DNA of 64,000 bases from positions 62,001-126,000 of the forward strand of contig NZ_CP009921.1 of assembly GCF_000832985.1 (NCBI RefSeq), written 5' to 3'. The DNA is from Priestia megaterium NBRC 15308 = ATCC 14581. Its GTDB lineage: Bacteria; Bacillota; Bacilli; Bacillales; Bacillaceae_H. The notes beneath the pieces are model-generated. The model searched no databases, was not told the DNA's origin, and worked only from the letters and a program-made list of their open reading frames with translations. Each line of letters opens with the position of its first letter. Positions within the stretch are counted from its first letter, which is position 1. Shown one piece after another: positions 24,793-33,049 of the stretch. The translations under genes and the position numbers were made by a program.

Positions 24793-25499
24793 TGACTTTT
24801 TCTTTGAAACGGGTAAATGCAATATTAATTAAAGATTGGAAAGATCTTTTAAAAAACTCATACATTCTTGTTACTTTAGCTCTACCATTAATATTTGCAG
24901 TGATGTTAAGAAAGCTTGGAGCTGAAGGACCTCTCGCTATATTTTCAATAAATTTTGCACTTGTAATTTCTGGTTGTTTTGTTCAGGCTGCAATGGTGGC
25001 AGAGGAAAAAGAAAAGAATACTTTAAGAGGTCTTTTGTTGTCACCAGCTAGTACACTAGAAATTTTAATTGGAAAAAGTGCTTTATCAGCAATTGTCACT
25101 ATTGCTGTAATCATTGCATCCATCTTTCTTAGTGGATTTGAGACTCCTTCTATACTCTTATTTTCGTTAAATATCTTTCTTTGTTTGATTATTTATATTA
25201 CTCTTGGAACTTTATTAGGTTTACTTTCAAAAACTGTAATGGAAACTACAATCATAGGTATGCCCGTATTGATGATATTTGGAGTTGGTTCTTTATTAAA
25301 AAGCGCTGTTGATAATAAAATATTGTTGAAAATTATTAGTTTTTTACCTAATGAACAATTTGATGCCATATTATCAGAATTAAATACAAAGGGTGGATTT
25401 AATGATTTGATTAGTCATTTCTTAATACTTATTATCTGGGTAGTTCTAATGACTTTGATAACTTTCTATACATATGGAAAACGTAGATTTGATAAATAA
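24792..25499 (+). CDS. ABC-2 type permease, probable lantibiotic immunity
   Basis: 235 residues with six predicted transmembrane helices and the ABC-2 permease pattern, including MVAEEKEKNTLRGLLLSPASTLEILIGKSALSA. Start codon overlaps the ATPase stop codon (ATAATG), so the two are translationally coupled. Likely partner of the preceding ATPase in exporting the host's own lantibiotic from the membrane. Confidence 0.85.
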   Translation: MTFSLKRVNAILIKDWKDLLKNSYILVTLALPLIFAVMLRKLGAEGPLAIFSINFALVISGCFVQAAMVAEEKEKNTLRGLLLSPASTLEILIGKSALSAIVTIAVIIASIFLSGFETPSILLFSLNIFLCLIIYITLGTLLGLLSKTVMETTIIGMPVLMIFGVGSLLKSAVDNKILLKIISFLPNEQFDAILSELNTKGGFNDLISHFLILIIWVVLMTLITFYTYGKRRFDK

Positions 25500-25617
25500 T
25501 CTTTTTTACTAATGAATCTCCTTACAGAGCTTTAAATTAGAAATAAATAATGATAATTTGTTAGTCAAAAACAAACCCTAAAAAACCACATTGAATAATT
25601 TCCTAATTTGTTTTTTT

Positions 25618-25738
25618 AGAGCATCGCAACTTCAAAATTTCAACATTCAGTGATGAGCAGCTAGCAAAGGTAATGGATTTTCTAGGTTGCAAAATAAAGA
25701 CACTTAATATAAGTGTCTTTATTTGTTATCGCTTTTGT
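25618..25738 (+). pseudogene. Gene fragment between immunity operon and AraC gene
   Basis: An open stretch reads FLEHRNFKISTFSDEQLAK then VMDFLGCKIK... and stops before 25740, with no start codon or RBS. It looks like the C-terminal remnant of an older gene, family not recognised. A terminator hairpin lies inside it. Confidence 0.3.
25688..25722. terminator. Terminator of the AraC-family gene
   Basis: 14-bp stem AATAAAGACACTTA / TAAGTGTCTTTATT with a short loop and T-rich tail. Confidence 0.65.
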
Positions 25739-25741
25739 TCC

Positions 25742-26626
25742 CTATAACTCAAAATTTAAATTCAACGGTTCATCTGGAAGTTTTTGATGATATTCTTCAT
25801 TTGTAGTTGGAATTGAACAATCAACAGTCTCAAAGGCGATACCATCAATCCAAACCTTTCCGTTGCCATGTAATAATATCCCGAATGATATGACGGTACT
25901 TTCCTCTGGTACATCTAATACAATTGAGTATTGATTCCAGTTTGTTGTATTTTTGATTGGACGATCCTGCATATTATCAAAAGATAGAATTTCTTCATTT
26001 TCCCCATCGATACGCATCCACAAACCAGCCCAATTTACTACGTCTTCTGTTTTAATAAACCCTGATAAGCGTAGTCTCTCACCTTTATACATTGTTGCTT
26101 TAAAAACTTGCATCATCGTTGCAAAACCTCTTGCATCTTCCTTTTTAGACATAATATATCCAGATGCTTTACCTTGATGAATAGTTTTGTAATCAACACC
26201 CATCTCATAGTCTTGTGGATCAGTACCAGATGGCATCCAACCTTTTGGTAATAATGAATGTTCCATAACTACTTCCTCCTCGAATAAAATTACCTTTTTG
26301 GCATATTTGCGATATTTAGCAGGGGGCATTTGATAAAGCTTTTGAAAAGATCTCGTAAATGCCTCTTGAGATGAAAAATGGTAATGAAATGCAATATCTA
26401 ATATTCGTTGATTTGTGTTAACTAAGTCACTTGCCGCATGTGCCATCCTTCTTACTTTTATATAATTAGCAATGCTCATACCCGTAATTGATTGAAAAAT
26501 TCGATCGAAATGAAAAGGAGAATAGCCTATATACTTAGAAATACCTATGACTTCTAACGGTTCGCTTAAATTCTCTTCAATATAATCAATCGCTTTTTGT
26601 ACAAGTTCTACATAGTTTTTATACAC
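25742..26626 (-). CDS. AraC-family regulator with C-terminal beta-sandwich domain
   Basis: 294 residues, GTG start behind AAAGGAG. Residues ~8-105 form the AraC double helix-turn-helix (VQKAIDYIEENLSEPLEVIGISKYIGYSPFHFDRIFQSITG ... AFTRSFQKLYQMPPAKYRKY). Unlike most AraC proteins the DNA-binding part is N-terminal; residues ~145-290 look like a carbohydrate-binding-module-like beta sandwich (LRLSGFIKTEDVVNWAGLWMRI, ISFGILLHGNGKVWIDGI). The ligand is unknown. Its target cannot be named. Confidence 0.8.
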   Translation of the reverse strand: MYKNYVELVQKAIDYIEENLSEPLEVIGISKYIGYSPFHFDRIFQSITGMSIANYIKVRRMAHAASDLVNTNQRILDIAFHYHFSSQEAFTRSFQKLYQMPPAKYRKYAKKVILFEEEVVMEHSLLPKGWMPSGTDPQDYEMGVDYKTIHQGKASGYIMSKKEDARGFATMMQVFKATMYKGERLRLSGFIKTEDVVNWAGLWMRIDGENEEILSFDNMQDRPIKNTTNWNQYSIVLDVPEESTVISFGILLHGNGKVWIDGIAFETVDCSIPTTNEEYHQKLPDEPLNLNFEL

Positions 26627-26776
26627 TGTTCTCTCCTTTGTTTAAGGTGTTACCATTAATTTACTATATATTTCTTGCTATTTTTTGATTATTTTTGCGT
26701 TCTTTAGTATATAGGTATTTAAAAAAGCTAGCATATTAGCAATAATTTTAAAAAAGGGTCTTATTTATAAGACCCT

Positions 26777-27871
26777 TTAATTCCTTTCTTCTAAATGCTG
26801 TTTTAATATTTTTTTGAACTCCTGAGGATTATCTATACGGATTGCAACTTGTTCATATTTCCTTTTTATACCCATAAATAGGGTTGCTTCCACTGGAGAT
26901 TTTAACTTTAAAATGATATCAGGATGAACTTTTTCAAAGTCGCGTGCAATAAACTCAATTGTTGTTTTTGAGATTTTTTGCTCTAATATCTCAGTGTCTA
27001 TTATTACTTTTTCTATATCATTCAATTGTATCTCCATGCGTTTTGCTAAACCAAGAGAAAGGTAGATACGGTTATGTTCTATGCGTAAAGGGTTAAACCT
27101 TAATGCTTGAATATCGCCTAAAAAGAAAATAATTGAATAGATATTAAGTATCAGTAGAATAAGCGATAAGATAACTGATTTACTATGTAATAACCAATGA
27201 ATACCTAATGTTTCAATTACAACAGCATGAATCATCATTATTTGAAACGTAATAAGGCTTGAGCGTTTGTAAATAGTAAAAGTATTAGCTTCAGGATTCG
27301 GTTGTTTCTTCCATGTGCCAAAGGCATAATAAAACATCATCATTTCTGAACAAATGATTTGTATAATAGGTCTTTTAGAAAACTTTTCGTTTATAACATA
27401 CGAAAAAGAAAATAAAAGTGGTAAGGAACTTGTCTTTACCTTTTGAATTATGCTAGGTAAATTTTTAGCTAACGTAAACAATATTGAAATCTCAAATAAA
27501 ATTAATAGAGCTTCTACCCCAATACCTAGCCACATAACTAACTTAAAAGAAGATAAATACTCAATTGGAATTATAAACCGTGCGGAAATAAGCCCTGTTG
27601 CCATTAACACAATGAAATATTTCCAATTAAACTTACGCTGCCACGCTAAAAACAGTAAGGGAACCACAAGACTTAAATCCAAAATAGAACCTAATACTAC
27701 TCCATTGAAATTAGAAGATAAGGAATCAATTTCAAAAGGAGAATGATATAACAAATAATTTGAACTTAATACTAGTAGTAGCAATAAAAGGGATAATAGA
27801 GACACTGAATTCTTCTTAAGTAACAACCAATACACCTCATTTTTTAGTTCTTTAAATACATCAAATATCAA
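26777..27871 (-). CDS. Multi-pass membrane protein with soluble C-terminal domain
   Basis: 364 residues: eight or nine hydrophobic helices up to about residue 270, then a ~95-residue soluble tail (NRIYLSLGLAKRMEIQLNDIEKVIIDTEIL) resembling a PH-like fold. TTG start at 27871; a second TTG at 27826 has a better RBS (GAGGTG) and is an alternative. Similar Bacillus proteins are sometimes mislabelled beta-carotene monooxygenases. Function unknown. Last gene before site S6. Confidence 0.6.
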   Translation of the reverse strand: MIFDVFKELKNEVYWLLLKKNSVSLLSLLLLLLVLSSNYLLYHSPFEIDSLSSNFNGVVLGSILDLSLVVPLLFLAWQRKFNWKYFIVLMATGLISARFIIPIEYLSSFKLVMWLGIGVEALLILFEISILFTLAKNLPSIIQKVKTSSLPLLFSFSYVINEKFSKRPIIQIICSEMMMFYYAFGTWKKQPNPEANTFTIYKRSSLITFQIMMIHAVVIETLGIHWLLHSKSVILSLILLILNIYSIIFFLGDIQALRFNPLRIEHNRIYLSLGLAKRMEIQLNDIEKVIIDTEILEQKISKTTIEFIARDFEKVHPDIILKLKSPVEATLFMGIKRKYEQVAIRIDNPQEFKKILKQHLEERN

Positions 27872-27937
27872 ATTCCTATTAATTCCATTTTATCAATAAT
27901 ATTAAGTTTAATCACTATGTATATCATATACAAAGGT

Positions 27938-27965
27938 AGTTAACATAATCACTCTTCAAGGAACC
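27938..27965 (+). other. dif-like site S6
   Basis: Left arm AGTTAACATAA, spacer TCACTC, right arm TTCAAGGAACC; 20 of 22 arm positions match S1. Preceded by ATATACAAAGGT, the conserved flank. Confidence 0.82.
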
Positions 27966-28211
27966 AAGTGAGCAAAAGAACCCTTGCGGCAGTAGGGTTC
28001 AGCTAAGGATTCTTTTGCTTGAGTATGCATCTTTTTATACATCGTTGATATGACTACGTTCTTTGGGTAGTTGAAAGAAACGAGAATGTATAAAAAGAGC
28101 TCCTTTTATACATATGCTTTTACGGGAAAATATAGTATTTGTAGCAAAAATGTGCTAAAATTTACTAGAATCCGTTTATCATACGCTTTATACGTGTGAA
28201 CCCTGTTTATG

Positions 28212-28248
28212 AGCTACCTCGCTTCCACTGCTGAGGTAGCTTTTTATT
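28212..28248 (+). terminator. Terminator-like hairpin
   Basis: 9-bp stem AGCTACCTC / GAGGTAGCT followed by TTTTATTTT; no obvious plus-strand gene upstream, so probably a relic of a lost gene. Confidence 0.6.
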
Positions 28249-28361
28249 TTGCCTACCTTTTGACTGGACAAATTATAACCTAATACTATATTTTAGATAT
28301 GTACATGTATATATTTCACTTTTATCAACTATTAAAAGCAGCTATGATCAACCACACATGT

Positions 28362-28402
28362 AAGAAAAGCCCTCAATTAATTTTGAGGGCTTTTCTTGTA
28401 TT
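28362..28402. terminator. Terminator-like hairpin
   Basis: 15-bp perfect stem AAGAAAAGCCCTCAA / TTGAGGGCTTTTCTT. Confidence 0.65.
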
Positions 28403-28466
28403 TGTCTCCCCTAAGTGTAAATAGTGAAACTTTAATAATACGTAAAGTACTTTATTATTTACTTAA
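28397..28466. repeat. 70-bp dispersed repeat, copy 3
   Basis: Head TATTTGTCTCCCCTAAGTG then TAAATAGTGAAACTTTAA, tail AAGTACTTTATTATTTACTTA. It matches copy 2 at 3283 over its whole length with scattered differences, though 25 kb away. Confidence 0.5.
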
Positions 28467-28516
28467 TGCAATTAGATATATCTAAAGACCAGTCGTGAAA
28501 AAAGATAACCATTTAG

Positions 28517-29332
28517 TTATCCTTTTTTCTTACCAATATAAAGCAAATGTGACGAAATGCCTAAAGTATAAGGGTCGGTTGCTGTTTTCTTTAATAATTC
28601 AATTAATCGATCAAACTCAACTTGTCCCTTGTCTGTCCAATAATCCCATTGTTCTTTAGATAAAAGAGAACCAATACTAGATGATCCAATTAGGCTTAAG
28701 GTTTCAAATCCATTAGATTCCATAAAGGGATTAATTTCTTGTAGATCAAAGTAATAAGCTCCTGTAAATCTTCCTTTATCTTCATGATTAAAGCTGCCAG
28801 TAGCAATAAACTCTTCGATATTGTCAATTGTATTATTGGGTTTCCACGCTTCTGGATGTAACAATGAAGAGATAGTGTGCCTAATTCGGGACATAAAGGC
28901 AATAAATACAACTCCCTCATTTTTTGTCACGCGGTACAATTCTTTAACAGCTGCGTCACGATCTTGTTCATTCTGTAGGTGATACATTGGCCCCATCATC
29001 AAGGAAGCATCGAATTCTTCATCTTTTAATAAATTTAAATCCTTTGCATCCATAATATGAAATCCATTAAATTGATTAAAAAGCTCAAGTTCTTTTGCTT
29101 TATCCTCAGCTATATTTACTAATCTGGGCGTAAGGTCAGTTAGCGTTACCTGAAATCCTTTCTCTGCTAGTTTCATGGCATATTTACCAGGACCAGCTCC
29201 ATTATCTAACACCCTTCCGTTTTCTGGTAAGTACTTTTGCATATAATGCCAGTTAATTTGAAACTCTAATGGTTCTCTATCTAGACGCCCCCACTCATCA
29301 AATGTTGAGTAATAATCCATTACTTTGTTCAT
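28517..29332 (-). CDS. SAM-dependent class I methyltransferase
   Basis: 271 residues from the ATG at 29332 behind AAAAGGGG. Motif I is GRVLDNGAGPGKYAMKLAEKG, motif II VTLTDLTPRLVNIAEDKA, followed by DASLMMGPMYHLQNEQDRDAAVKELYRV. This is the Methyltransf_25/11 type that acts on small molecules; the substrate cannot be told. The only gene between sites S6 and S7. It could be a tailoring or detoxifying enzyme, as is common for cassette genes. Confidence 0.85.
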   Translation of the reverse strand: MNKVMDYYSTFDEWGRLDREPLEFQINWHYMQKYLPENGRVLDNGAGPGKYAMKLAEKGFQVTLTDLTPRLVNIAEDKAKELELFNQFNGFHIMDAKDLNLLKDEEFDASLMMGPMYHLQNEQDRDAAVKELYRVTKNEGVVFIAFMSRIRHTISSLLHPEAWKPNNTIDNIEEFIATGSFNHEDKGRFTGAYYFDLQEINPFMESNGFETLSLIGSSSIGSLLSKEQWDYWTDKGQVEFDRLIELLKKTATDPYTLGISSHLLYIGKKKG

Positions 29333-29429
29333 AAACAAAATCCCCTTTTGTGTCTTATACAACTTCCAATATAAGTATTATTCGTTTTGTATAATTTGTA
29401 AACTATTAATGGCTATGATATACAAAGTC

Positions 29430-29457
29430 AATTAACGTAATGTGGTTTTATAGATAT
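29430..29457 (+). other. dif-like site S7
   Basis: Left arm AATTAACGTAA, spacer TGTGGT, right arm TTTATAGATAT; 14 of 22 arm positions match S1, with the right arm weak. The flank GATATACAAAGTC matches the other sites and supports it. Confidence 0.6.
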
Positions 29458-29471
29458 ATTTTTTAATTTAG

Positions 29472-29957
29472 TTAGTTTACCTTTTCATACACATGAAAGT
29501 AATGTTCATAATGATTGTTTTCATCTTGAGTACCTTTCTCAACTGATAACTCTTTCCAGAGGGCAAGATCAACTTCTGGAAAAAAACGATCACCCTTAAA
29601 ATAATGATTAATCCTAGTTATGTATAATTTATGGGTATAGGGTAAGAACTGACGATAAATTTCTTCTCCCCCAAGGATAAATACTTCTTCTCCTTCACAC
29701 ATAGAAAGAGCATGTTCAATTAAATAAGCTATATGACAATCTTGAGCCCTATAATTTTTATTTGTAGTCATTATGATATTTTTTCGTCCATCTAAAGGTT
29801 TTCCAATAGATTCATAATTTTTCCTACCTAAAATAATTGAATGCCCCATAGTAACTTTCCTTAGATACTTCCAGTCATTTGGGAGCCTCCAAGGAATATC
29901 GTTATCCTTTCCAATTACATTTCCTTTTCCTACAGCAACCATTGCAGATATAATCAT
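29472..29957 (-). CDS. dfr: Dihydrofolate reductase
   Basis: 161 residues from the ATG at 29957; an ATG four codons upstream touches the RBS. DHFR signatures: IISAMVAVGKGNVIGKDNDIPWRLPNDWKYLRKVTMGHSIILGRKNYESIG, then EVFILGGEEIYRQFLPY. It reduces dihydrofolate with NADPH. A Leu precedes the Gly-Gly pair where trimethoprim-sensitive S. aureus DHFR has Phe98, so reduced trimethoprim binding is possible. It is the only gene in a 571-bp module between S7 and S8, which is how mobile resistance cassettes look. Resistance is inferred, not shown. Confidence 0.92.
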   Translation of the reverse strand: MIISAMVAVGKGNVIGKDNDIPWRLPNDWKYLRKVTMGHSIILGRKNYESIGKPLDGRKNIIMTTNKNYRAQDCHIAYLIEHALSMCEGEEVFILGGEEIYRQFLPYTHKLYITRINHYFKGDRFFPEVDLALWKELSVEKGTQDENNHYEHYFHVYEKVN

Positions 29958-30028
29958 ATGGTTTCTCATCTCCTTTCCTCTGATTTTAACAAATAGAGGA
30001 GGATATGCTGTATATTCTATACAAAGTT

Positions 30029-30056
30029 AGTTCACGTAATGTGCCTCCTAGAAAGT
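30029..30056 (+). other. dif-like site S8
   Basis: Left arm AGTTCACGTAA, spacer TGTGCC, right arm TCCTAGAAAGT; 17 of 22 arm positions match S1. Preceded by CTATACAAAGTT. Confidence 0.75.
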
Positions 30057-30057
30057 A

Positions 30058-30084
30058 AAAAAGCTAGCAAGTGCTAGCTTTTTA
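30058..30084. terminator. Terminator next to site S8
   Basis: Stem AAAAAGCTAGCA / TGCTAGCTTTTT with a tiny loop, between S8 and the end of the coaB-like gene. Confidence 0.7.
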
Positions 30085-30090
30085 AGAAAC

Positions 30091-30792
30091 CTATCTTGAA
30101 ACAGCTGTTGTTTCCTGTAAAAATAACTGATTAAGGGCTTGTATAATCATATTTGCTGTTTCTTTTTTATTAGCACACTGGTATATGTCATTATCTTGAT
30201 TAATTATATAATGTGTAGCTGAATTAACATGTAAGGAATCAGAGGTATTTGCCACCATTAAACTAGCCTTAGAAGTACCCATTCTTATTTTAGCTCTCTC
30301 TATTAGGGTTTCTTTATCTACGTTACTTTCTAACTTAAAACCTACTAGCATCAGATGAGGGTTCCATTCTTTGATTTGCTTTAAAACTTTAGGTGCTTTC
30401 TTAAAGTGAATAACCGGAGGATTGTCGCTAGATATTTTTCCATTCTGAGGAATAAGGTTCCCCTCTTTGTCCAACATCTTGTCTACTATCCAATCCGACC
30501 CTGCAGCTGTCATGATAACAGCATCTATCTTTTCACTTAAGATAATGGCTTTCATTTTGTCTTGAAGATCTACTATTCCTTCAAAACTTTCTAACTTTAA
30601 ACTCTCTGAATCCTTATCACAGGGCCTTTCCGCAAAATAGCCGTGTAAATATGTAACTGTTGCTCCTTCTGCTAATGCTTCCTCTGCAATCATTTTCCCT
30701 ATTTTCCCTTTAGCTAAATTAGTGTGTCCCCTAACCTCATCCCACTTTTCTATACATCCACCACTGGTAATAAGTATATTTTTTCCTAACAT
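30091..30792 (-). CDS. coaB: CoaB-like phosphopantothenate-cysteine ligase
   Basis: 233 residues, a stand-alone ligase domain like streptococcal CoaB, not the usual Bacillus CoaBC fusion. Seen: NILITSGGCIEKWDEVRGHTN, AVIMTAAGSDWIVD, FKKAPKVLKQIKEWNPHLMLVGFKLE and KASLMVANTSDSL. CoaB joins 4'-phosphopantothenate to cysteine in coenzyme A synthesis. It is divergent from a fatty acid operon in the same module, which makes a shared theme of CoA and lipid metabolism likely. Confidence 0.85.
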   Translation of the reverse strand: MLGKNILITSGGCIEKWDEVRGHTNLAKGKIGKMIAEEALAEGATVTYLHGYFAERPCDKDSESLKLESFEGIVDLQDKMKAIILSEKIDAVIMTAAGSDWIVDKMLDKEGNLIPQNGKISSDNPPVIHFKKAPKVLKQIKEWNPHLMLVGFKLESNVDKETLIERAKIRMGTSKASLMVANTSDSLHVNSATHYIINQDNDIYQCANKKETANMIIQALNQLFLQETTAVSR

Positions 30793-30924
30793 TACTTTTG
30801 CCCCTTTTTATAATTCTATTTTATTACATAAATAAATATTAAATAAACCGCAGTCTAAATAGCAATACATATGTGTCTTCTAAGAAACTTTAAAGCTTAT
30901 TTACATTTTTTTCATATGAAATTA

Positions 30925-30953
30925 TTGACTTTATTAGTACCTAGTACTAATAT
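30925..30953 (+). promoter_or_regulatory. Promoter with FapR operator for fabH-plsC-fabZ
   Basis: -35 TTGACT (30925-30930), 17-bp spacer, -10 TAATAT (30948-30953). The spacer contains TTAGTACCTAGTACTAA (30934-30950), a perfect match to the palindrome recognised by FapR, the malonyl-CoA-responsive repressor of fatty acid and phospholipid synthesis in Bacillus. The chromosomal regulator should control this plasmid operon. Confidence 0.85.
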
Positions 30954-30991
30954 CAATTTATATATCTTGGTGTTAAAGAAAGGTGAATTCG

Positions 30992-31981
30992 ATGAAATCA
31001 ACTGCACGTATTACAGCAATAGGTACATACGTACCAGAAAAAAGACTTACGAATGACGATTTAGAAAGAATTGTGGATACGAACGATGAATGGATCGTGA
31101 AACGAACTGGCATGAGGGAAAGAAGAATTGCCGATGAAAACGAGTATTCTTCTGACCTAGCTATTAAAGCAATTGAAAACTTAGTGGAGCAATATCAGAA
31201 AGAGTTAAAGGATGTAGGATGTATCGTTGTCTCAACTACAACACCGGACTATGCATTTCCAAGCGTAGCAGCCCAGATACAGGATTACTTTGATATCCCT
31301 ACAACTGGGGCTCTAGACTTTAACGCTACCTGTGCTGGCTTTACATATGGATTACACATGGCAAACGCCTTTATTACATCTGGACTTCATCATAAAGTCT
31401 TAGTCGTAACTGCAGAAACCTTATCGAAGGTTACAGATTATACAGATCGCACTACCTGTGTTCTATTTGGGGATGGAGCTGCAGCTGTTTTGGTGGAAAG
31501 TGATGCAGAGCGCCCAAGTTTTATTGCTACGCATATTGGTACAAATGGAAAGGGAGGTAAACATGTATACCGTACAAATTTATCTACTACTATGCATGGA
31601 CAACCTTTGAGTTCAAGTGGCAAGATGGTTCAAAACGGAAGGGAAGTATATAAGTGGGCATCTAGAACAATTCCTTTAGGTATATCTGAATTGCTAGAAC
31701 AAGCAAATCTACAAAAGAATGAAGTAAATTGGTTCGTTCCACACAGTGCCAATTTACGAATGATTGAGTCTATATGTGAAAGATCAGAGTTTCCAGTTGA
31801 GAAGACATTAACTAGTGTTGAGTATATGGGAAACACTTCTTCCGTTTCCATTCCTCTAGCACTACAAATAGGGATAAACAAAGGGAAATTAAAAGATGGA
31901 GACGTTCTCTTACTCTACGGATTTGGAGGAGGCCTTACCCACGCAGGTCATATTATTAAATGGGATTTAGGTAAGGAGTAA
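30992..31981 (+). CDS. fabH: Beta-ketoacyl-ACP synthase III
   Basis: 329 residues from the ATG behind AAAGGTG. Catalytic Cys in FNATCAGFTYGLHMANAF, His in WFVPHSANLRM and Asn in YMGNTSSVSI; the C-terminal LLLYGFGGGLTHAG loop is typical of FabH. It condenses acetyl-CoA or branched acyl-CoA with malonyl-ACP to start fatty acid synthesis. First gene of a three-gene operon with plsC and fabZ under a FapR operator. As a second copy beside the chromosomal enzymes it could alter acyl primer use. Confidence 0.92.
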   Translation: MKSTARITAIGTYVPEKRLTNDDLERIVDTNDEWIVKRTGMRERRIADENEYSSDLAIKAIENLVEQYQKELKDVGCIVVSTTTPDYAFPSVAAQIQDYFDIPTTGALDFNATCAGFTYGLHMANAFITSGLHHKVLVVTAETLSKVTDYTDRTTCVLFGDGAAAVLVESDAERPSFIATHIGTNGKGGKHVYRTNLSTTMHGQPLSSSGKMVQNGREVYKWASRTIPLGISELLEQANLQKNEVNWFVPHSANLRMIESICERSEFPVEKTLTSVEYMGNTSSVSIPLALQIGINKGKLKDGDVLLLYGFGGGLTHAGHIIKWDLGKE

Positions 31982-31988
31982 ATAATCA

Positions 31989-32579
31989 ATGTATATCTTT
32001 GCAACAAGAATTCTACAACTTCTACTATCTTCAATGAATGGACATATGAACGTAGTAAACAAGGATAAACTTCCTCAAAATGAACCATTTATTGTTGTTT
32101 GTACGCATAAAAGCTGGATTGATGTCGTGTGTTTAGGAATAGCGTTATATCCGACTCCTATTCACTTTATGGCTAAGAAAGAGTTATTTAATAAGGTTTT
32201 CATCAAAAAGCTTTTAAAAAAATTAAATGCATTTCCTGTAGATCGAGGTAATCCTGGACCCAGTGTCTTAAAAATACCTTTGCAATTGCTAAAAAAGAAA
32301 CAAGTAGTTGGGATCTTTCCAAGTGGAACAAGAAACTCAGAAGAGAAAGCTTTAAAAAATGGAGCTATTCATATTGCTTCAAGGGCAAGTGTTCCTATTA
32401 TACCAGCAGTATATATAGGACCTCATACCATAAGAGACTTATTAGGAAGAAAAAAAAGATTTATCATTTTTGGAGATACTATTCATGTGCCTAAAATGAC
32501 TAAAGATAAAGAAGCTGTTACAGAAGCAACAAACGAAGTGATCTCAAAAGTGTTTGAAGAATTAAAAGGTAATATTTAA
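31989..32579 (+). CDS. plsC: 1-acyl-sn-glycerol-3-phosphate acyltransferase
   Basis: 196 residues. HX4D motif in [12 protein letters not shown], substrate motif [15 protein letters not shown] (the FPEGTRS motif with Ser for Glu), and [10 protein letters not shown]. One weak N-terminal membrane segment. It adds the second acyl chain in phosphatidic acid synthesis. Starts 8 bp after fabH behind AAGGAG. Loss of the usual Glu in the FPEGTRS motif may alter acceptor preference. Confidence 0.88.
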   Translation: MYIFATRILQLLLSSMNGHMNVVNKDKLPQNEPFIVVCTHKSWIDVVCLGIALYPTPIHFMAKKELFNKVFIKKLLKKLNAFPVDRGNPGPSVLKIPLQLLKKKQVVGIFPSGTRNSEEKALKNGAIHIASRASVPIIPAVYIGPHTIRDLLGRKKRFIIFGDTIHVPKMTKDKEAVTEATNEVISKVFEELKGNI

Positions 32580-32592
32580 AAGGAGAAAAATT

Positions 32593-33027
32593 GTGCTAGA
32601 TATTCAAGAAATTCAAAGAATTATACCCCATCGTTATCCTTTTTTACTGGTAGATAAAATTATTAAATTAAAAGAAGGAAAAAATGCAATTGGGCTTAAG
32701 AACGTTACAGCTAATGAGGAATTCTTCAGTGGACATTTTCCTGGCTATTCGGTTATGCCAGGTGTATTAATTGTTGAAGCTTTGGCTCAATTAAGTGGAA
32801 GTATAATGCTACAAAAAGAAGAAAATCGTGAAAAGATAGGCCTTTTAACTGGTATTGAAAATTGTCGCTTTAAGAAACAAGTTCGTCCAGGGGATCAATT
32901 ATACTTAGAGGTAGAAATGACACGAGTCCGAGGAGCTGTTGCAAAAGCTCATGGCATTGCTAAAGTAGATAATAATATTGTGTGTGAAGCAGATTTAACA
33001 TTCTTTCTTTGGGATAATGGGAAGTAA
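32593..33027 (+). CDS. fabZ: 3-hydroxyacyl-ACP dehydratase
   Basis: 144 residues, GTG start behind AAAAGGAG, 13 bp after plsC. Hot-dog fold with catalytic His in [14 protein letters not shown] and Glu in [15 protein letters not shown], plus [11 protein letters not shown]. It dehydrates hydroxyacyl-ACP in fatty acid elongation. Third gene of the FapR-controlled operon. FabG and FabI are absent, so the operon must work with chromosomal partners. Confidence 0.92.
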   Translation: MLDIQEIQRIIPHRYPFLLVDKIIKLKEGKNAIGLKNVTANEEFFSGHFPGYSVMPGVLIVEALAQLSGSIMLQKEENREKIGLLTGIENCRFKKQVRPGDQLYLEVEMTRVRGAVAKAHGIAKVDNNIVCEADLTFFLWDNGK

Positions 33028-33049
33028 GTAAATTTCCATATACACAGGT

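Larger units (their letters stand above)
27966..28516. other. Gene-free stretch rich in hairpins and a 70-bp repeat
   Basis: No credible gene. It contains a nested hairpin at 27971-28022 (outer AGCAAAAGAA / TTCTTTTGCT, inner GAACCCT / AGGGTTC), terminators at 28212 and 28362, and copy 3 of the 70-bp repeat. Confidence 0.5.

Noticed and set aside
25663-25690. Weak dif-like match with right arm TTCTAGGTTGC
   Set aside because: Only 14 of 22 positions, no conserved flank, and the bases belong to an apparent coding remnant.
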